Shown: positions 15,940-23,076 of the stretch, piece after piece
How the letters are laid out: each line of letters begins with the position of its first letter
Numbering within the stretch: the first letter of the stretch is position 1
IMG/VR virus record: IMGVR_UViG_3300030380_003716
Coordinates: 1 to 24,294 of that record
Direction: 5' to 3' (one strand)
Source of the DNA: a virus
Length of the DNA stretch: 24,294 nucleotides
Translations under genes and position numbers: made by a program
The notes under the pieces: generated by a model
Databases searched by the model: none
Told to the model about the DNA's origin: nothing
The model's input: only the letters and a program-made list of their open reading frames with translations

Positions 15940-17460
15940 ATGCAAGAAAGATTTAAAGAAATATTTGAAGGTTTCAACGAGGCTCACGGATACACATACA
16001 AGACAGGTGAACGTGATGATCGTGGTAAAGAAAAAGTAAAGTCTGGTTTTGAAAGAAAGCTAGTCACAGATGAGTTGTGGCAGAAACACTTGAATGGTGA
16101 GCCACCTGCTCTTGGTATTATTCCTATTAATGAAAACAATAAATGTAAATGGGGTTGTATTGATATTGATATATACAATCTTGATCATAAAAAATTAATT
16201 AGCAAAATTAAAAAACATAACTTACCTATGGTTGTGTTTCGTTCTAAGTCCGGTGGTGCTCATGTATTTATTTTTGTAAAAGAATTTGTATCAGCAAAAC
16301 TGATGAGAATAAAATTGAAAGCGATAGCTGAATTACTAGGCTATCACTCTTCAGAAATATTTCCAAAGCAAGATGAAGTATTAGTTAAAGAAGGCCACTT
16401 AGGTAGCTTTTTAAATTTACCTTATCACGGCGGTGTTAAGAGTATGAGATATGCCATGGATGATAATGGTGATGCTTTACAACTAGAAGAGTTTATTGAA
16501 GTGTATGATCGTGTATCGCTGACCGAGGTTTCATTAGATGAAATAAAAATTGTCAAACCAAAACTCAAAGAAGTTTTTGAAGATGGACCACCTTGTCTTA
16601 ATAAATTAGCAGAAGATGGCTTTGGAGAAGGTAGTAGAAACAATGCTTTATTTAATATTGGAGTTTTTTACAAGAAGGTAGATCCAGATAATTGGAAAGA
16701 TTTATTAGAAGAAGCAAACCAACAATACGTAGTACCGCAACTCAAAGCTGCAGAAGTTTTAGGTGTTATAAAATCTCTCGAGAGAAAAGGCTATGACAAA
16801 TACAGATGTAAAGATGCTCCGATAAATTCTGTATGTCAATCTGGTTTGTGTAAAACAAAAAAACATGGTGTAGGTTTTGAAGATGAGCAACTACCCGACT
16901 TAAAAAATTTAACAAAGATAACTTCTAACCCACCGGAATGGTTTCTAGAAGTTGACGGCAAAGTTATAAAACTAAAATCAGAAGAATTACATAACCCTAA
17001 CATGTTTGCGTTATGTTGTTTGGATCAAGCTAACATTGTTGTTGCCGGTGTACAGCCAAGAGATTGGCGTCAAGTAATACTCAAAGAGTTATTAGAAAAC
17101 CTACAAGAGATAAAACCATTGGAGTCATTGAACCATGATAATCAACTAGAGAATCTATTGTATGACTTTACAGTCAATAGACCTGCTGCAAGAACTAAAG
17201 AAGACATGCTTAACAAAATGTCGTGGACCGATGATAGTCACAGTTATTTTAGATTAGAAGACTTTTATAATTTTGCAAAAAGAAATAATTGGGAACTTGA
17301 TAAAACTAAAACAGGTAATCTTTTAAAACAAGCAGAAGTATTTGTAGAAGAAGTTCGTATGACTTTGAAAAATCAAACACCACGTATTGTAAAAATACAA
17401 GCTATGAAAAAATCAGAGCCTAGTGTATCGGGAGTAAAATATGCAGACGACCATTATTAG
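15940..17460 (+). CDS. Archaeo-eukaryotic-type (AEP) DNA primase
   Basis: 506 residues. Domain 1 (about 40-190) has AEP catalytic motifs: WGCIDIDIYN with D75 and D77 as metal ligands, then RSKSGGAHVFIF with the SGGxH nucleotide-binding motif (H108), and LGYHSSEIFPKQ ... GSFLNLPYHGG, a set I associate with the primase domain of TOTE-type conflict systems and phage relatives. A PriCT-like helical region follows (EGSRNNALFNIGVFYKKVDP), then a Cys cluster (C290, C299, C304: INSVCQSGLCKTKKHG) that may bind metal. The C-terminal third looks like winged-helix segments with no Walker A, so it has no helicase of its own. It should make primers for the polymerase encoded 2 kb downstream. Its last 20 bases overlap the zinc-ribbon gene. 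Confidence 0.8.
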   Translation: MQERFKEIFEGFNEAHGYTYKTGERDDRGKEKVKSGFERKLVTDELWQKHLNGEPPALGIIPINENNKCKWGCIDIDIYNLDHKKLISKIKKHNLPMVVFRSKSGGAHVFIFVKEFVSAKLMRIKLKAIAELLGYHSSEIFPKQDEVLVKEGHLGSFLNLPYHGGVKSMRYAMDDNGDALQLEEFIEVYDRVSLTEVSLDEIKIVKPKLKEVFEDGPPCLNKLAEDGFGEGSRNNALFNIGVFYKKVDPDNWKDLLEEANQQYVVPQLKAAEVLGVIKSLERKGYDKYRCKDAPINSVCQSGLCKTKKHGVGFEDEQLPDLKNLTKITSNPPEWFLEVDGKVIKLKSEELHNPNMFALCCLDQANIVVAGVQPRDWRQVILKELLENLQEIKPLESLNHDNQLENLLYDFTVNRPAARTKEDMLNKMSWTDDSHSYFRLEDFYNFAKRNNWELDKTKTGNLLKQAEVFVEEVRMTLKNQTPRIVKIQAMKKSEPSVSGVKYADDHY

Positions 17461-17623
17461 GTGTTGCGAGTGTCAAAGAAAATATTCTAACAGAATGATT
17501 ATTACAAGAGAGAATGTTTTACAACCAGGTAGGAAGTTTAAACAACACATGCACTATTGTATTAAGTGTTATAACAAAGGTTATTATGAAAACGATAATA
17601 CTAGGACCACCCGGAACAGGTAA
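17441..17623 (+). CDS. Small zinc-ribbon protein
   Basis: 60 residues from an ATG inside the 3' end of the primase gene to TAA 17621-17623, overlapping the helicase start by 38 bases. Two knuckles, CCEC (C8/C9/C11) and CIKC (C40, C43), are separated by about 28 residues, a zinc-ribbon arrangement, with basic residues between them (RKFKQHMHY). The last dozen codons overlap the helicase and read NDNTRTTRNR, low-information sequence. Likely a nucleic-acid-binding accessory to the replication genes around it; exact role unknown. Confidence 0.6.
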   Translation: MQTTIIRCCECQRKYSNRMIITRENVLQPGRKFKQHMHYCIKCYNKGYYENDNTRTTRNR

Positions 17624-19094
17624 AACAACAACTCTTTTGAATCTAGTTGATCAGTTCATTCAACAAGGTGTCAAACCGAAAAAGATAGGGTACTTTTCTT
17701 TTACAAAGAAAGCTGCCAATGAAGCAAAGCAAAGAGCTATAGAAAAATTTAATCTTGATGAAAAAGAAGACTTAATTTTTTTTAGAACATTACATTCTTT
17801 TGCATTTAGATTTTTAGGTGCAACAAAAGAAGGAATGATGAGGCCACAGGACTACAGAGACTTTGGTTTAAAGTGTGGCATACCTATAAAGGCTGCATCT
17901 TATTCTGATGAAGACGGTATTTTTAATTCTGATAATGAATATTTAAAACTCATAGAGAAAGCAAAAGTCAAAGGTATATCTGTTCTAGAACAATACGATA
18001 GAAATGAACATCTTTTAGATATTGAAAGAGATACTTTGTATTTGATTGACAAAGAATTAGCTAGGTACAAACAAGAAAGAAACATGAAAGATTTTACAGA
18101 TTTACTTTTAGATTTTACAGGTAAGGATATGTCACCAGAGTTTGATGTTTTGTTTATTGATGAAGCACAGGACTTGTCATATTTACAATGGCAAATGGTT
18201 CGCACAATGTGGGATAAGTCAAAGAAAACCTACATAGCAGGTGACGATGATCAAGCTATCTTTCAGTGGGCCGGAGCAGACATAGATCATTTCATTGCAT
18301 TGAAAGAAGAAGTTGATGAGATAAAAGTTTTAGAACAGTCTTACAGAATACCTGGAGGACCTATACATGAACTATCACAAAGAATTATTGCAAACGTTTC
18401 TAATCGATATGACAAAGTATATAAACCAAGAGATGAGTTAGGTATTTTAAAATATCATAGTGATGTCACACAAGTAGATATGAGTGAAGGACAGTGGTTG
18501 GTATTATCAACAGCACATTATATTTTAGAAGATGTAAAAGAATTATGTGAACTACAGGGTTGGTATTATCAACACAGAAATAAAAATTCTGTATCACTAG
18601 AATTATTATTAGCAATATCTAATTGGGAATCGTGGAGAAAAAAAGAACTTCTAACTAACTTAGAGATAAAAAGCATTTATTCTTATCTAGGGGCTAATGT
18701 TTCACCTGGTTTCAGAGATGGCAAAACATTACATTCAAACACAAAGTATTATTTATCGCAATGTCAAGAAGAACATGGCCTATTATCAGACAAAGTATGG
18801 TTTGAAAGTTTCGATAAATTGGATACAATTACAGAAAACTATATAAGAAATATGCGCGCGAACGGGGAAAAGATAAATCGTAATCCTAGAATTTTGTTAT
18901 CTACAATACATGGAGCTAAGGGTGGTGAAGCTGATAAAGTTTTAGTTTTACCTGATCTAACAAAAGCTGCATTAGATCAAAGTGATAAAAGTCCAGATGA
19001 ACTTCATAGATTATTTTATGTTGCAACAACAAGAGCAAAAAAAGAATTACACATTGTCAGCCCTAAAAATTATGAAAGGTCCTACTCTTTATGA
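17586..19094 (+). CDS. UvrD/PcrA-like superfamily 1 DNA helicase
   Basis: 502 residues. I start it at ATG 17586 because Walker A begins at residue 7 there, as usual for the family; an upstream in-frame ATG (17514) would add 24 residues that simply read the zinc-ribbon gene out of frame. Motifs in order: GPPGTGKTT (7-15), YFSFTKKAANEAK (36-48), FRTLHSFAFRFLG (66-78), IDEAQD (191-196), GDDDQAIFQWAGA (219-231), LEQSYRIP (249-256), STIHGAKGGEAD (439-450), FYVATTRAKKEL (477-488). These define an SF1A 3'-5' helicase; it is compact, between Dda and UvrD in size. It would unwind the fork ahead of the downstream DNA polymerase. Stop TGA overlaps the next ATG. Confidence 0.9.
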   Translation: MKTIILGPPGTGKTTTLLNLVDQFIQQGVKPKKIGYFSFTKKAANEAKQRAIEKFNLDEKEDLIFFRTLHSFAFRFLGATKEGMMRPQDYRDFGLKCGIPIKAASYSDEDGIFNSDNEYLKLIEKAKVKGISVLEQYDRNEHLLDIERDTLYLIDKELARYKQERNMKDFTDLLLDFTGKDMSPEFDVLFIDEAQDLSYLQWQMVRTMWDKSKKTYIAGDDDQAIFQWAGADIDHFIALKEEVDEIKVLEQSYRIPGGPIHELSQRIIANVSNRYDKVYKPRDELGILKYHSDVTQVDMSEGQWLVLSTAHYILEDVKELCELQGWYYQHRNKNSVSLELLLAISNWESWRKKELLTNLEIKSIYSYLGANVSPGFRDGKTLHSNTKYYLSQCQEEHGLLSDKVWFESFDKLDTITENYIRNMRANGEKINRNPRILLSTIHGAKGGEADKVLVLPDLTKAALDQSDKSPDELHRLFYVATTRAKKELHIVSPKNYERSYSL

Positions 19095-19285
19095 GAATAA
19101 TGTATCAAGATAAAAAATTATTAGTTTCTTTAACAGATGAAGAAGTTGATAAATTTCACAAAGACAAACACTCACCTGTAGAAATACCTATAGGTTTTTT
19201 AACAACTCTACATCAAGATATCAACAGAGCAATGGAACAATCTCATAGAGATGTTTTAGAGGAACAATATTTTGGCAAGAAATAA
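19091..19285 (+). CDS. Small charged protein between helicase and polymerase
   Basis: 64 residues, ATGA overlap with the helicase stop, and a 14-base overlap with the polymerase start. Sequence (YQDKKLLVSLTDEEVDKFHK, then HQDINRAMEQSHRDVLEEQY) predicts a short strand followed by a charged helix. The start context includes two in-frame Met codons (residues 1 and 4). Not recognised. Position between helicase and polymerase suggests a replication accessory. Confidence 0.6.
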   Translation: MRIMYQDKKLLVSLTDEEVDKFHKDKHSPVEIPIGFLTTLHQDINRAMEQSHRDVLEEQYFGKK

Positions 19286-21134
19286 TCTACAGATTCCGAT
19301 GTTTTCTCCACAAACAGAGTGGACTCCTCCGGATGAGTTAAAAGATTTATCGCAAGCAAAACAAATAGCGATTGACTTAGAAACAAGAGATCCAAATCTA
19401 ACTACAATTGGTTCTGGTAGTGTTAGAGACGACGGAGAGATTGTAGGTATTGCTGTAGCTATTGAAGGTTGGTCTGGATATTTTCCTATCGCTCATGAGG
19501 GTGGTGGTAATATTGACAAGAAGATTGTATTGGATTGGTTCAAAGATGTTTTAAAAACTCCAGCTACAAAAATATTTCACAATGCTATGTATGATGTGTC
19601 CTGGATAAGAGCATTAGGTTTTAAAATAGAAGGACGTATTGTTGACACAATGATAGCAGGCTCTTTGGTTAATGAGAATAGACTGAGATATAATTTAAAC
19701 TCTCTAGCCAAAGAATATGTTGGTGTAGGTAAGAATGAAAAAATATTATATGAAGCTGCAAAAGAATGGGGTGTCAATCCTAAAAAAGAAATGTGGAGAC
19801 TACCTGCTATGCATGTTGGTGAGTATGCAGAACAGGACGCCGTAGCAACACTGAAACTATGGGAGAGATTACAACAAGAGATTACAGCTCAAGACTTATG
19901 GGATATTTTTAATGTAGAAACGGATTTGTTTCCTTGTCTTGTAGACATGAAATTCAAAGGTGTACGTGTAGACTTGGAGAAAGCACACAAAATAAAAAAA
20001 GATTTAATTAAAGAAGAGAAACAATTTTTAAAAAAGATTAAAGACGCTACAGGTCTTGATGTAGAAATATGGGCAGCAGCTTCTATCTCTAAAGTATTTG
20101 ATAAACTTAAATTACCTTATGACAGAACAACAACAGGAGCCCCTAGCTTTACGAAAAATTTTTTATCACAACACCCTAATGAGATTGCGCAAGCGATAGC
20201 TCAGTCAAGAGAAATAAACAAAGCGCATACAACTTTTATTGATACTATTTTAGAACATGAGCATAAAGGAAGAATTCACGCAGACATCAATCAAATACGA
20301 TCTGATGACGGTGGAACGGTAACGGGCCGATTTTCTTATTCTAATCCGAATCTTCAGCAAATCCCCGCTCGAAGCAAGAAGATTGGTCCGTTAATTCGAA
20401 GTCTCTTTTTACCAGAACAGGATTGTGTTTGGGGTACCTTTGATTACTCACAACAAGAACCAAGACTCGTTGTACATTACGCAGCTCTATCACAGTTGCA
20501 GGGTGTATCGCGGATCGTGGATGAATACAATCAAGGAGACGCAGACTTTCACCAAGCGGTAGCAGAGATGGCAGACATTGATAGAAAAGATGCCAAGACA
20601 ATTAATTTAGGTTTGATGTATGGCATGGGTAAAAATAAACTCATGGCTGAACTAGGATTACTAGTCGAGCAAGCTGAAAAACTTTTGAAGAAGTATCATG
20701 AGAGAGCTCCATTTGTGAAACAACTCATCGATGCTGTATCACGCAGGGCCCAGGAACGTGGACGTATTAGAACCATTGGTGGTCGTATTTGTCATTTTGA
20801 TTTATGGGAACCGGCTAGCTTTGGTATACATAAACCATTGCCTCATGCCGATGCTTTAGCTGAACATGGACCGGGGATCAAGAGAGCTTTCACTTACAAA
20901 GCTTTGAACAGATTGATACAAGGCAGTGCTGCTGATATGACAAAGATTTCTATGGTTAATTTATACAAAGAGGGCATTGTACCACACATACAAATACACG
21001 ATGAATTGGACGTTTCTGTGGAAGATCCTAAACAAGCGGAAAAAATTATTGAGGTTATGGAGCAAGCTGTTAAATTAGAAGTTCCAAATAAAGTCGATTA
21101 CGAAAAAGGAAAAAACTGGGGAGATATAAAATGA
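19272..21134 (+). CDS. polA: Family A DNA polymerase with 3'-5' exonuclease
   Basis: 620 residues from TTG 19272, supported by AGAGGA about 10 bases upstream; the first ATG (19299) would lose 9 residues. Exonuclease motifs: AIDLETRD (D35, E37), HNAMYD (103-108), YAEQD (185-189). Polymerase motifs: A, GTFDYSQQEPR (D391, E396); B, RKDAKTINLGLMYG (R438, K442, Y450); C, IHDELD (H576, D577, E578). All catalytic residues are present. Length matches phage T7-like and pelagiphage enzymes lacking a 5'-3' nuclease domain. The residue equivalent to E. coli Phe762 is Leu446. It replicates the phage genome with the primase and helicase encoded just upstream. TGA overlaps the next ATG. Confidence 0.95.
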   Translation: MARNNLQIPMFSPQTEWTPPDELKDLSQAKQIAIDLETRDPNLTTIGSGSVRDDGEIVGIAVAIEGWSGYFPIAHEGGGNIDKKIVLDWFKDVLKTPATKIFHNAMYDVSWIRALGFKIEGRIVDTMIAGSLVNENRLRYNLNSLAKEYVGVGKNEKILYEAAKEWGVNPKKEMWRLPAMHVGEYAEQDAVATLKLWERLQQEITAQDLWDIFNVETDLFPCLVDMKFKGVRVDLEKAHKIKKDLIKEEKQFLKKIKDATGLDVEIWAAASISKVFDKLKLPYDRTTTGAPSFTKNFLSQHPNEIAQAIAQSREINKAHTTFIDTILEHEHKGRIHADINQIRSDDGGTVTGRFSYSNPNLQQIPARSKKIGPLIRSLFLPEQDCVWGTFDYSQQEPRLVVHYAALSQLQGVSRIVDEYNQGDADFHQAVAEMADIDRKDAKTINLGLMYGMGKNKLMAELGLLVEQAEKLLKKYHERAPFVKQLIDAVSRRAQERGRIRTIGGRICHFDLWEPASFGIHKPLPHADALAEHGPGIKRAFTYKALNRLIQGSAADMTKISMVNLYKEGIVPHIQIHDELDVSVEDPKQAEKIIEVMEQAVKLEVPNKVDYEKGKNWGDIK

Positions 21135-21313
21135 ATTGTTGGCATTGTAATACACAATTAATATGGGGTGGAGATGATGATATTGGAGAAGAAAATGAAG
21201 AGTATCTTATTGTGACTAACCTTAGTTGCCCTAATTGTAAAAGTTTTGTAGAAGTATATTTACCCAAGGAGGACCACAATGAGCTTTCTAGTAGCAAACG
21301 TACCGCCCACTAA
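21131..21313 (+). CDS. Small zinc-ribbon protein
   Basis: 60 residues, ATGA-coupled to the polymerase. CWHC (C3, C6) and CPNC (C33, C36) are separated by an acidic segment (GGDDDIGEENEEY), a classic zinc-ribbon pattern. The C-terminal 12 codons overlap the next gene, whose AAGGAGG lies inside this one. Possible polymerase cofactor or regulator; unknown. Confidence 0.65.
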   Translation: MNCWHCNTQLIWGGDDDIGEENEEYLIVTNLSCPNCKSFVEVYLPKEDHNELSSSKRTAH

Positions 21314-21917
21314 AGTATTTGTTAAGAAACAATATCTCTATGACTTACAAAAAGGTCATGGTGAATTTGTAGAGGGTGTTTGGGTGACATGTAAATCAAT
21401 AGAAGGTAGAGCTTTATATTTTGAAACGTATCTACCGGAGTATGGAGCGCTGTATGACAAGCTTCCTATTTCTGCTTTTGTATCAGAACCCACTGATTTA
21501 GATTTACCTCTAGAAGAATTAGAACTGTGGGATGCTTTTAGTTATCACATGACTGTGATTACAAAATCGAGCATCGCGGGTTGTAAGGCTAAATACTTAG
21601 CACCATCGAAATCCTGGTATACAGGTGAATATTTATTTACAGTCGATAATTGTCATTCTGATGTCAACACAATGAATAGTGGATACTCAGAAATGCCAGA
21701 AGAACATAAATCATTTAACATATTAGGATTAGATAATAAACATTTTGCAGCTCAACCAAATAATCGTTGTTTGTTTTTTGATAAATCACTCACTCCTGCA
21801 GAATTGAAAGTGCCGGATTTCAAAGTGTCTACGGTAGAATACAATGTAGAAACAGAGAGTAAGTGGACCGCCGGAGATGACACTAACTATTTTTATAATC
21901 TGAAAGAGAACAAATAA
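21279..21917 (+). CDS. Hypothetical protein of the replication operon
   Basis: 212 residues behind a strong AAGGAGGA, inside the tail of the zinc-ribbon gene. Mixed alpha/beta, aromatic-rich (FVEGVWVTCKSIEGRALYFE, YLAPSKSWYTGEYLFTVDNC), with a His/Asn-rich middle (CHSDVNTMNSGYSEMPEEHK) and a C-terminal KWTAGDDTNYFYNL. No signal peptide, membrane segment or known motif. I recall similar unannotated proteins next to polymerases in marine phages, but cannot name a function. Confidence 0.65.
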   Translation: MSFLVANVPPTKVFVKKQYLYDLQKGHGEFVEGVWVTCKSIEGRALYFETYLPEYGALYDKLPISAFVSEPTDLDLPLEELELWDAFSYHMTVITKSSIAGCKAKYLAPSKSWYTGEYLFTVDNCHSDVNTMNSGYSEMPEEHKSFNILGLDNKHFAAQPNNRCLFFDKSLTPAELKVPDFKVSTVEYNVETESKWTAGDDTNYFYNLKENK

Positions 21918-22120
21918 TGAGAGAAGAATTATACCTACGTCAATTAAAAGTTTTACATCGCGTTGTTAAAAATGTGAGAAAAAAATATCAAGGAGATGCT
22001 AGCAGAACTATTAAACCTGTTATAGATGATCTTAATAGAATAGCCCTAGAGATACATACTTTACAACAAGATATGGAAGTTAATCTAGATAAGAATGATA
22101 GGTGTCAGTGTGGTGAGTAA
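21917..22120 (+). CDS. Small helical protein with C-terminal Cys pair
   Basis: 67 residues; start overlaps the previous stop (TAATG). Basic N-terminal helix (LRQLKVLHRVVKNVRKKYQG) and a second helix (IKPVIDDLNRIALEIHTLQQ), ending in DRCQCGE with two cysteines. Last gene before the terminator. The last codons contain a GATAGG word that can pair with the downstream hairpin arm. Function unknown. Confidence 0.55.
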   Translation: MREELYLRQLKVLHRVVKNVRKKYQGDASRTIKPVIDDLNRIALEIHTLQQDMEVNLDKNDRCQCGE

Positions 22121-22124
22121 GAGG

Positions 22125-22152
22125 GCCCGCCCTATCGAATGATAGGACGAGC
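22125..22152 (+). terminator. Imperfect hairpin after the replication operon
   Basis: CCTATC (22131-22136) pairs with GATAGG (22141-22146) around GAAT, and the stem continues outward with two C/A mismatches to GC (22125-22126) and GC (22151-22152). The word GAATGATAGG also occurs at 22093-22102, so the CCTATC arm has an alternative upstream partner. Confidence 0.5.
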
Positions 22153-22156
22153 AACA

Positions 22157-22200
22157 AAAAGTGAAGAAGATTCTTCATTTTTGCTTAAATTTTTTTCTTT
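22157..22200 (+). terminator. Intrinsic terminator
   Basis: An 11-pair stem, AAAAGTGAAGA (22157-22167) with TCTTCATTTTT (22072 offset corrected: 22172-22182), one G-U, loop AGAT, followed by GCTTAAATTTTTTTCTTT. The stem is AT-rich but long and U-rich 3' sequence follows. It ends the operon of 14132-22120 just before a new promoter. Confidence 0.55.
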
Positions 22201-22228
22201 GTCAACACTCGATTTTGTAGTATATTAT
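22199..22228 (+). promoter_or_regulatory. Sigma70-like promoter of the nuclease operon
   Basis: TTGTCA (22199-22204, 5 of 6) with TATATT at 22221-22226 (16-base spacer) or TATTAT at 22223-22228 (18-base spacer), each 5 of 6 matches. A leader of about 25-30 bases follows, ending in GAAGG before ATG 22262. It sits immediately after an intrinsic terminator. Confidence 0.6.
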
Positions 22229-22261
22229 CCCATATATTAATAAATAGAAAGAAGGTACAAG

Positions 22262-22450
22262 ATGTACGTAATAGACAAAAAGTTGGAGCGAGTAGCAGAA
22301 ATGAAAGGCAAGGTTCTTGCTGAGTTTTTAAACGTCGTGGTTAAACATGAGATTGGTGATTTTAGTTTTGCCAATACAGAACAAGAAGCAGGTAATATAA
22401 TTTTATCATTAATGAAGGAGAAGAATAATGCCAGACACACAAAAATATAA
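22262..22450 (+). CDS. Small hypothetical protein
   Basis: 62 residues, first gene after the promoter, with AAGAAGG 6 bases upstream. Predicted helical (KKLERVAEMKGKVLAEFLNV ... EQEAGNIILSLMKEKNN). The last seven codons overlap the next gene. No recognised motif. Confidence 0.55.
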   Translation: MYVIDKKLERVAEMKGKVLAEFLNVVVKHEIGDFSFANTEQEAGNIILSLMKEKNNARHTKI

Positions 22451-22589
22451 ATCGGTATCTGTGCCGAATGCTACTTACAAGATGTTAGTAGATTTGAGCA
22501 AAGAAATATTTGAAGCGCCGTTGACGATATCAAAGACAATAGAATATTTAGCGAGGAAAGAAGCTAAAAAGAAGAATGGCAAAAGCTAA
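22428..22589 (+). CDS. Ribbon-helix-helix (Arc/CopG-like) DNA-binding protein candidate
   Basis: 53 residues from ATG 22428 (GAAGGAG upstream) to TAA 22587-22589, overlapping neighbours by 23 and 14 bases. The pattern is that of an RHH domain: strand YKSVSVP (7-13), helix NATYKMLVDLSKEIFEA (14-30), turn, then helix TISKTIEYLARKEAKK (33-48). Such proteins dimerise and insert the paired strands in the DNA major groove, usually at inverted repeats, often as repressors. It is the only visible candidate transcription regulator in the window and could act on its own promoter or on the inverted-repeat promoter region at 14069-14131. The target is inference. Confidence 0.55.
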   Translation: MPDTQKYKSVSVPNATYKMLVDLSKEIFEAPLTISKTIEYLARKEAKKKNGKS

Positions 22590-22767
22590 GTTTAAATGTA
22601 GTGAATGCCAAGGACTAGGCTACATAGAAACAAGAAGGAATAAGAACGAGAGCGTTGTATTAAAATGCTCTCGTTGTAATGGGAAAGGATACATTAAAGT
22701 TGAACGACCTGTATTACATGAGAGTATCGTTGGCGATGATTACCGCCTTACTTATCATAAGGATTGA
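22576..22767 (+). CDS. DnaJ-type zinc-finger small protein
   Basis: 63 residues. Two CxxCxGxGY units (C8, C11, G13, G15 and C31, C34, G36, G38) match the zinc-binding repeats of DnaJ's central domain, without the J domain. In DnaJ these bind unfolded protein; stand-alone phage versions are common and of unclear role. Start overlaps the RHH gene by 14 bases; ends TGA just before the GTG of the nuclease gene. Confidence 0.75.
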   Translation: MAKAKFKCSECQGLGYIETRRNKNESVVLKCSRCNGKGYIKVERPVLHESIVGDDYRLTYHKD

Positions 22768-22770
22768 AGT

Positions 22771-23076
22771 GTGGCCACTAACTTAAAATCTATCAAAGGT
22801 ATCACTTCAGAGCTGATAGCTGCTGCTGAGTATACTAAGAATGGGTTTTATGTTTCTTTATCATTAGATCCTTTATGTCCTTTTGATCTTGTAGTGACTG
22901 ATGACAAAGGTAATAGTTTTTTAGTTGACGTTAAAACAGAAAGCACACGTAAAACAAAAGTAGGCACGCACGACAAAGGCGGACGTATTTACCGTGCGTT
23001 AACAGATGAACAAAAAGAAATGGGGGTACGACTAAGATATATTCCCTGGAAGGATACAGATGGAGAAGATAAATGA
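22771..23076 (+). CDS. PD-(D/E)XK nuclease-like small protein
   Basis: 101 residues from GTG 22771, with AAGGA upstream. Core pattern: helix with E14/E20 (TSELIAAAEYTKNGF), strand with D39 (CPFDLVVTD), strand LVDVKTES with D53 and K55, the D-(x)n-(D/E)-x-K arrangement of this superfamily. The small size resembles Holliday-junction-resolvase-like or I-Ssp6803I-like single-domain nucleases. It could cut recombination or packaging intermediates. The gene overlaps the next, a larger nuclease of the same superfamily, by 17 bases. Family level is fairly sure; substrate is unknown. Confidence 0.65.
   Translation: MATNLKSIKGITSELIAAAEYTKNGFYVSLSLDPLCPFDLVVTDDKGNSFLVDVKTESTRKTKVGTHDKGGRIYRALTDEQKEMGVRLRYIPWKDTDGEDK

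Noticed and set aside
15857-16039. 60-codon plus-strand frame across the SSB-primase junction
   Set aside because: It reads the SSB tail, the hairpin and the primase start out of frame and has no ribosome binding site or conserved pattern.
17514-17585. Longer helicase start 24 codons upstream
   Set aside because: The extension only reads the zinc-ribbon gene in another frame, and Walker A at residue 7 from ATG 17586 fits the family.
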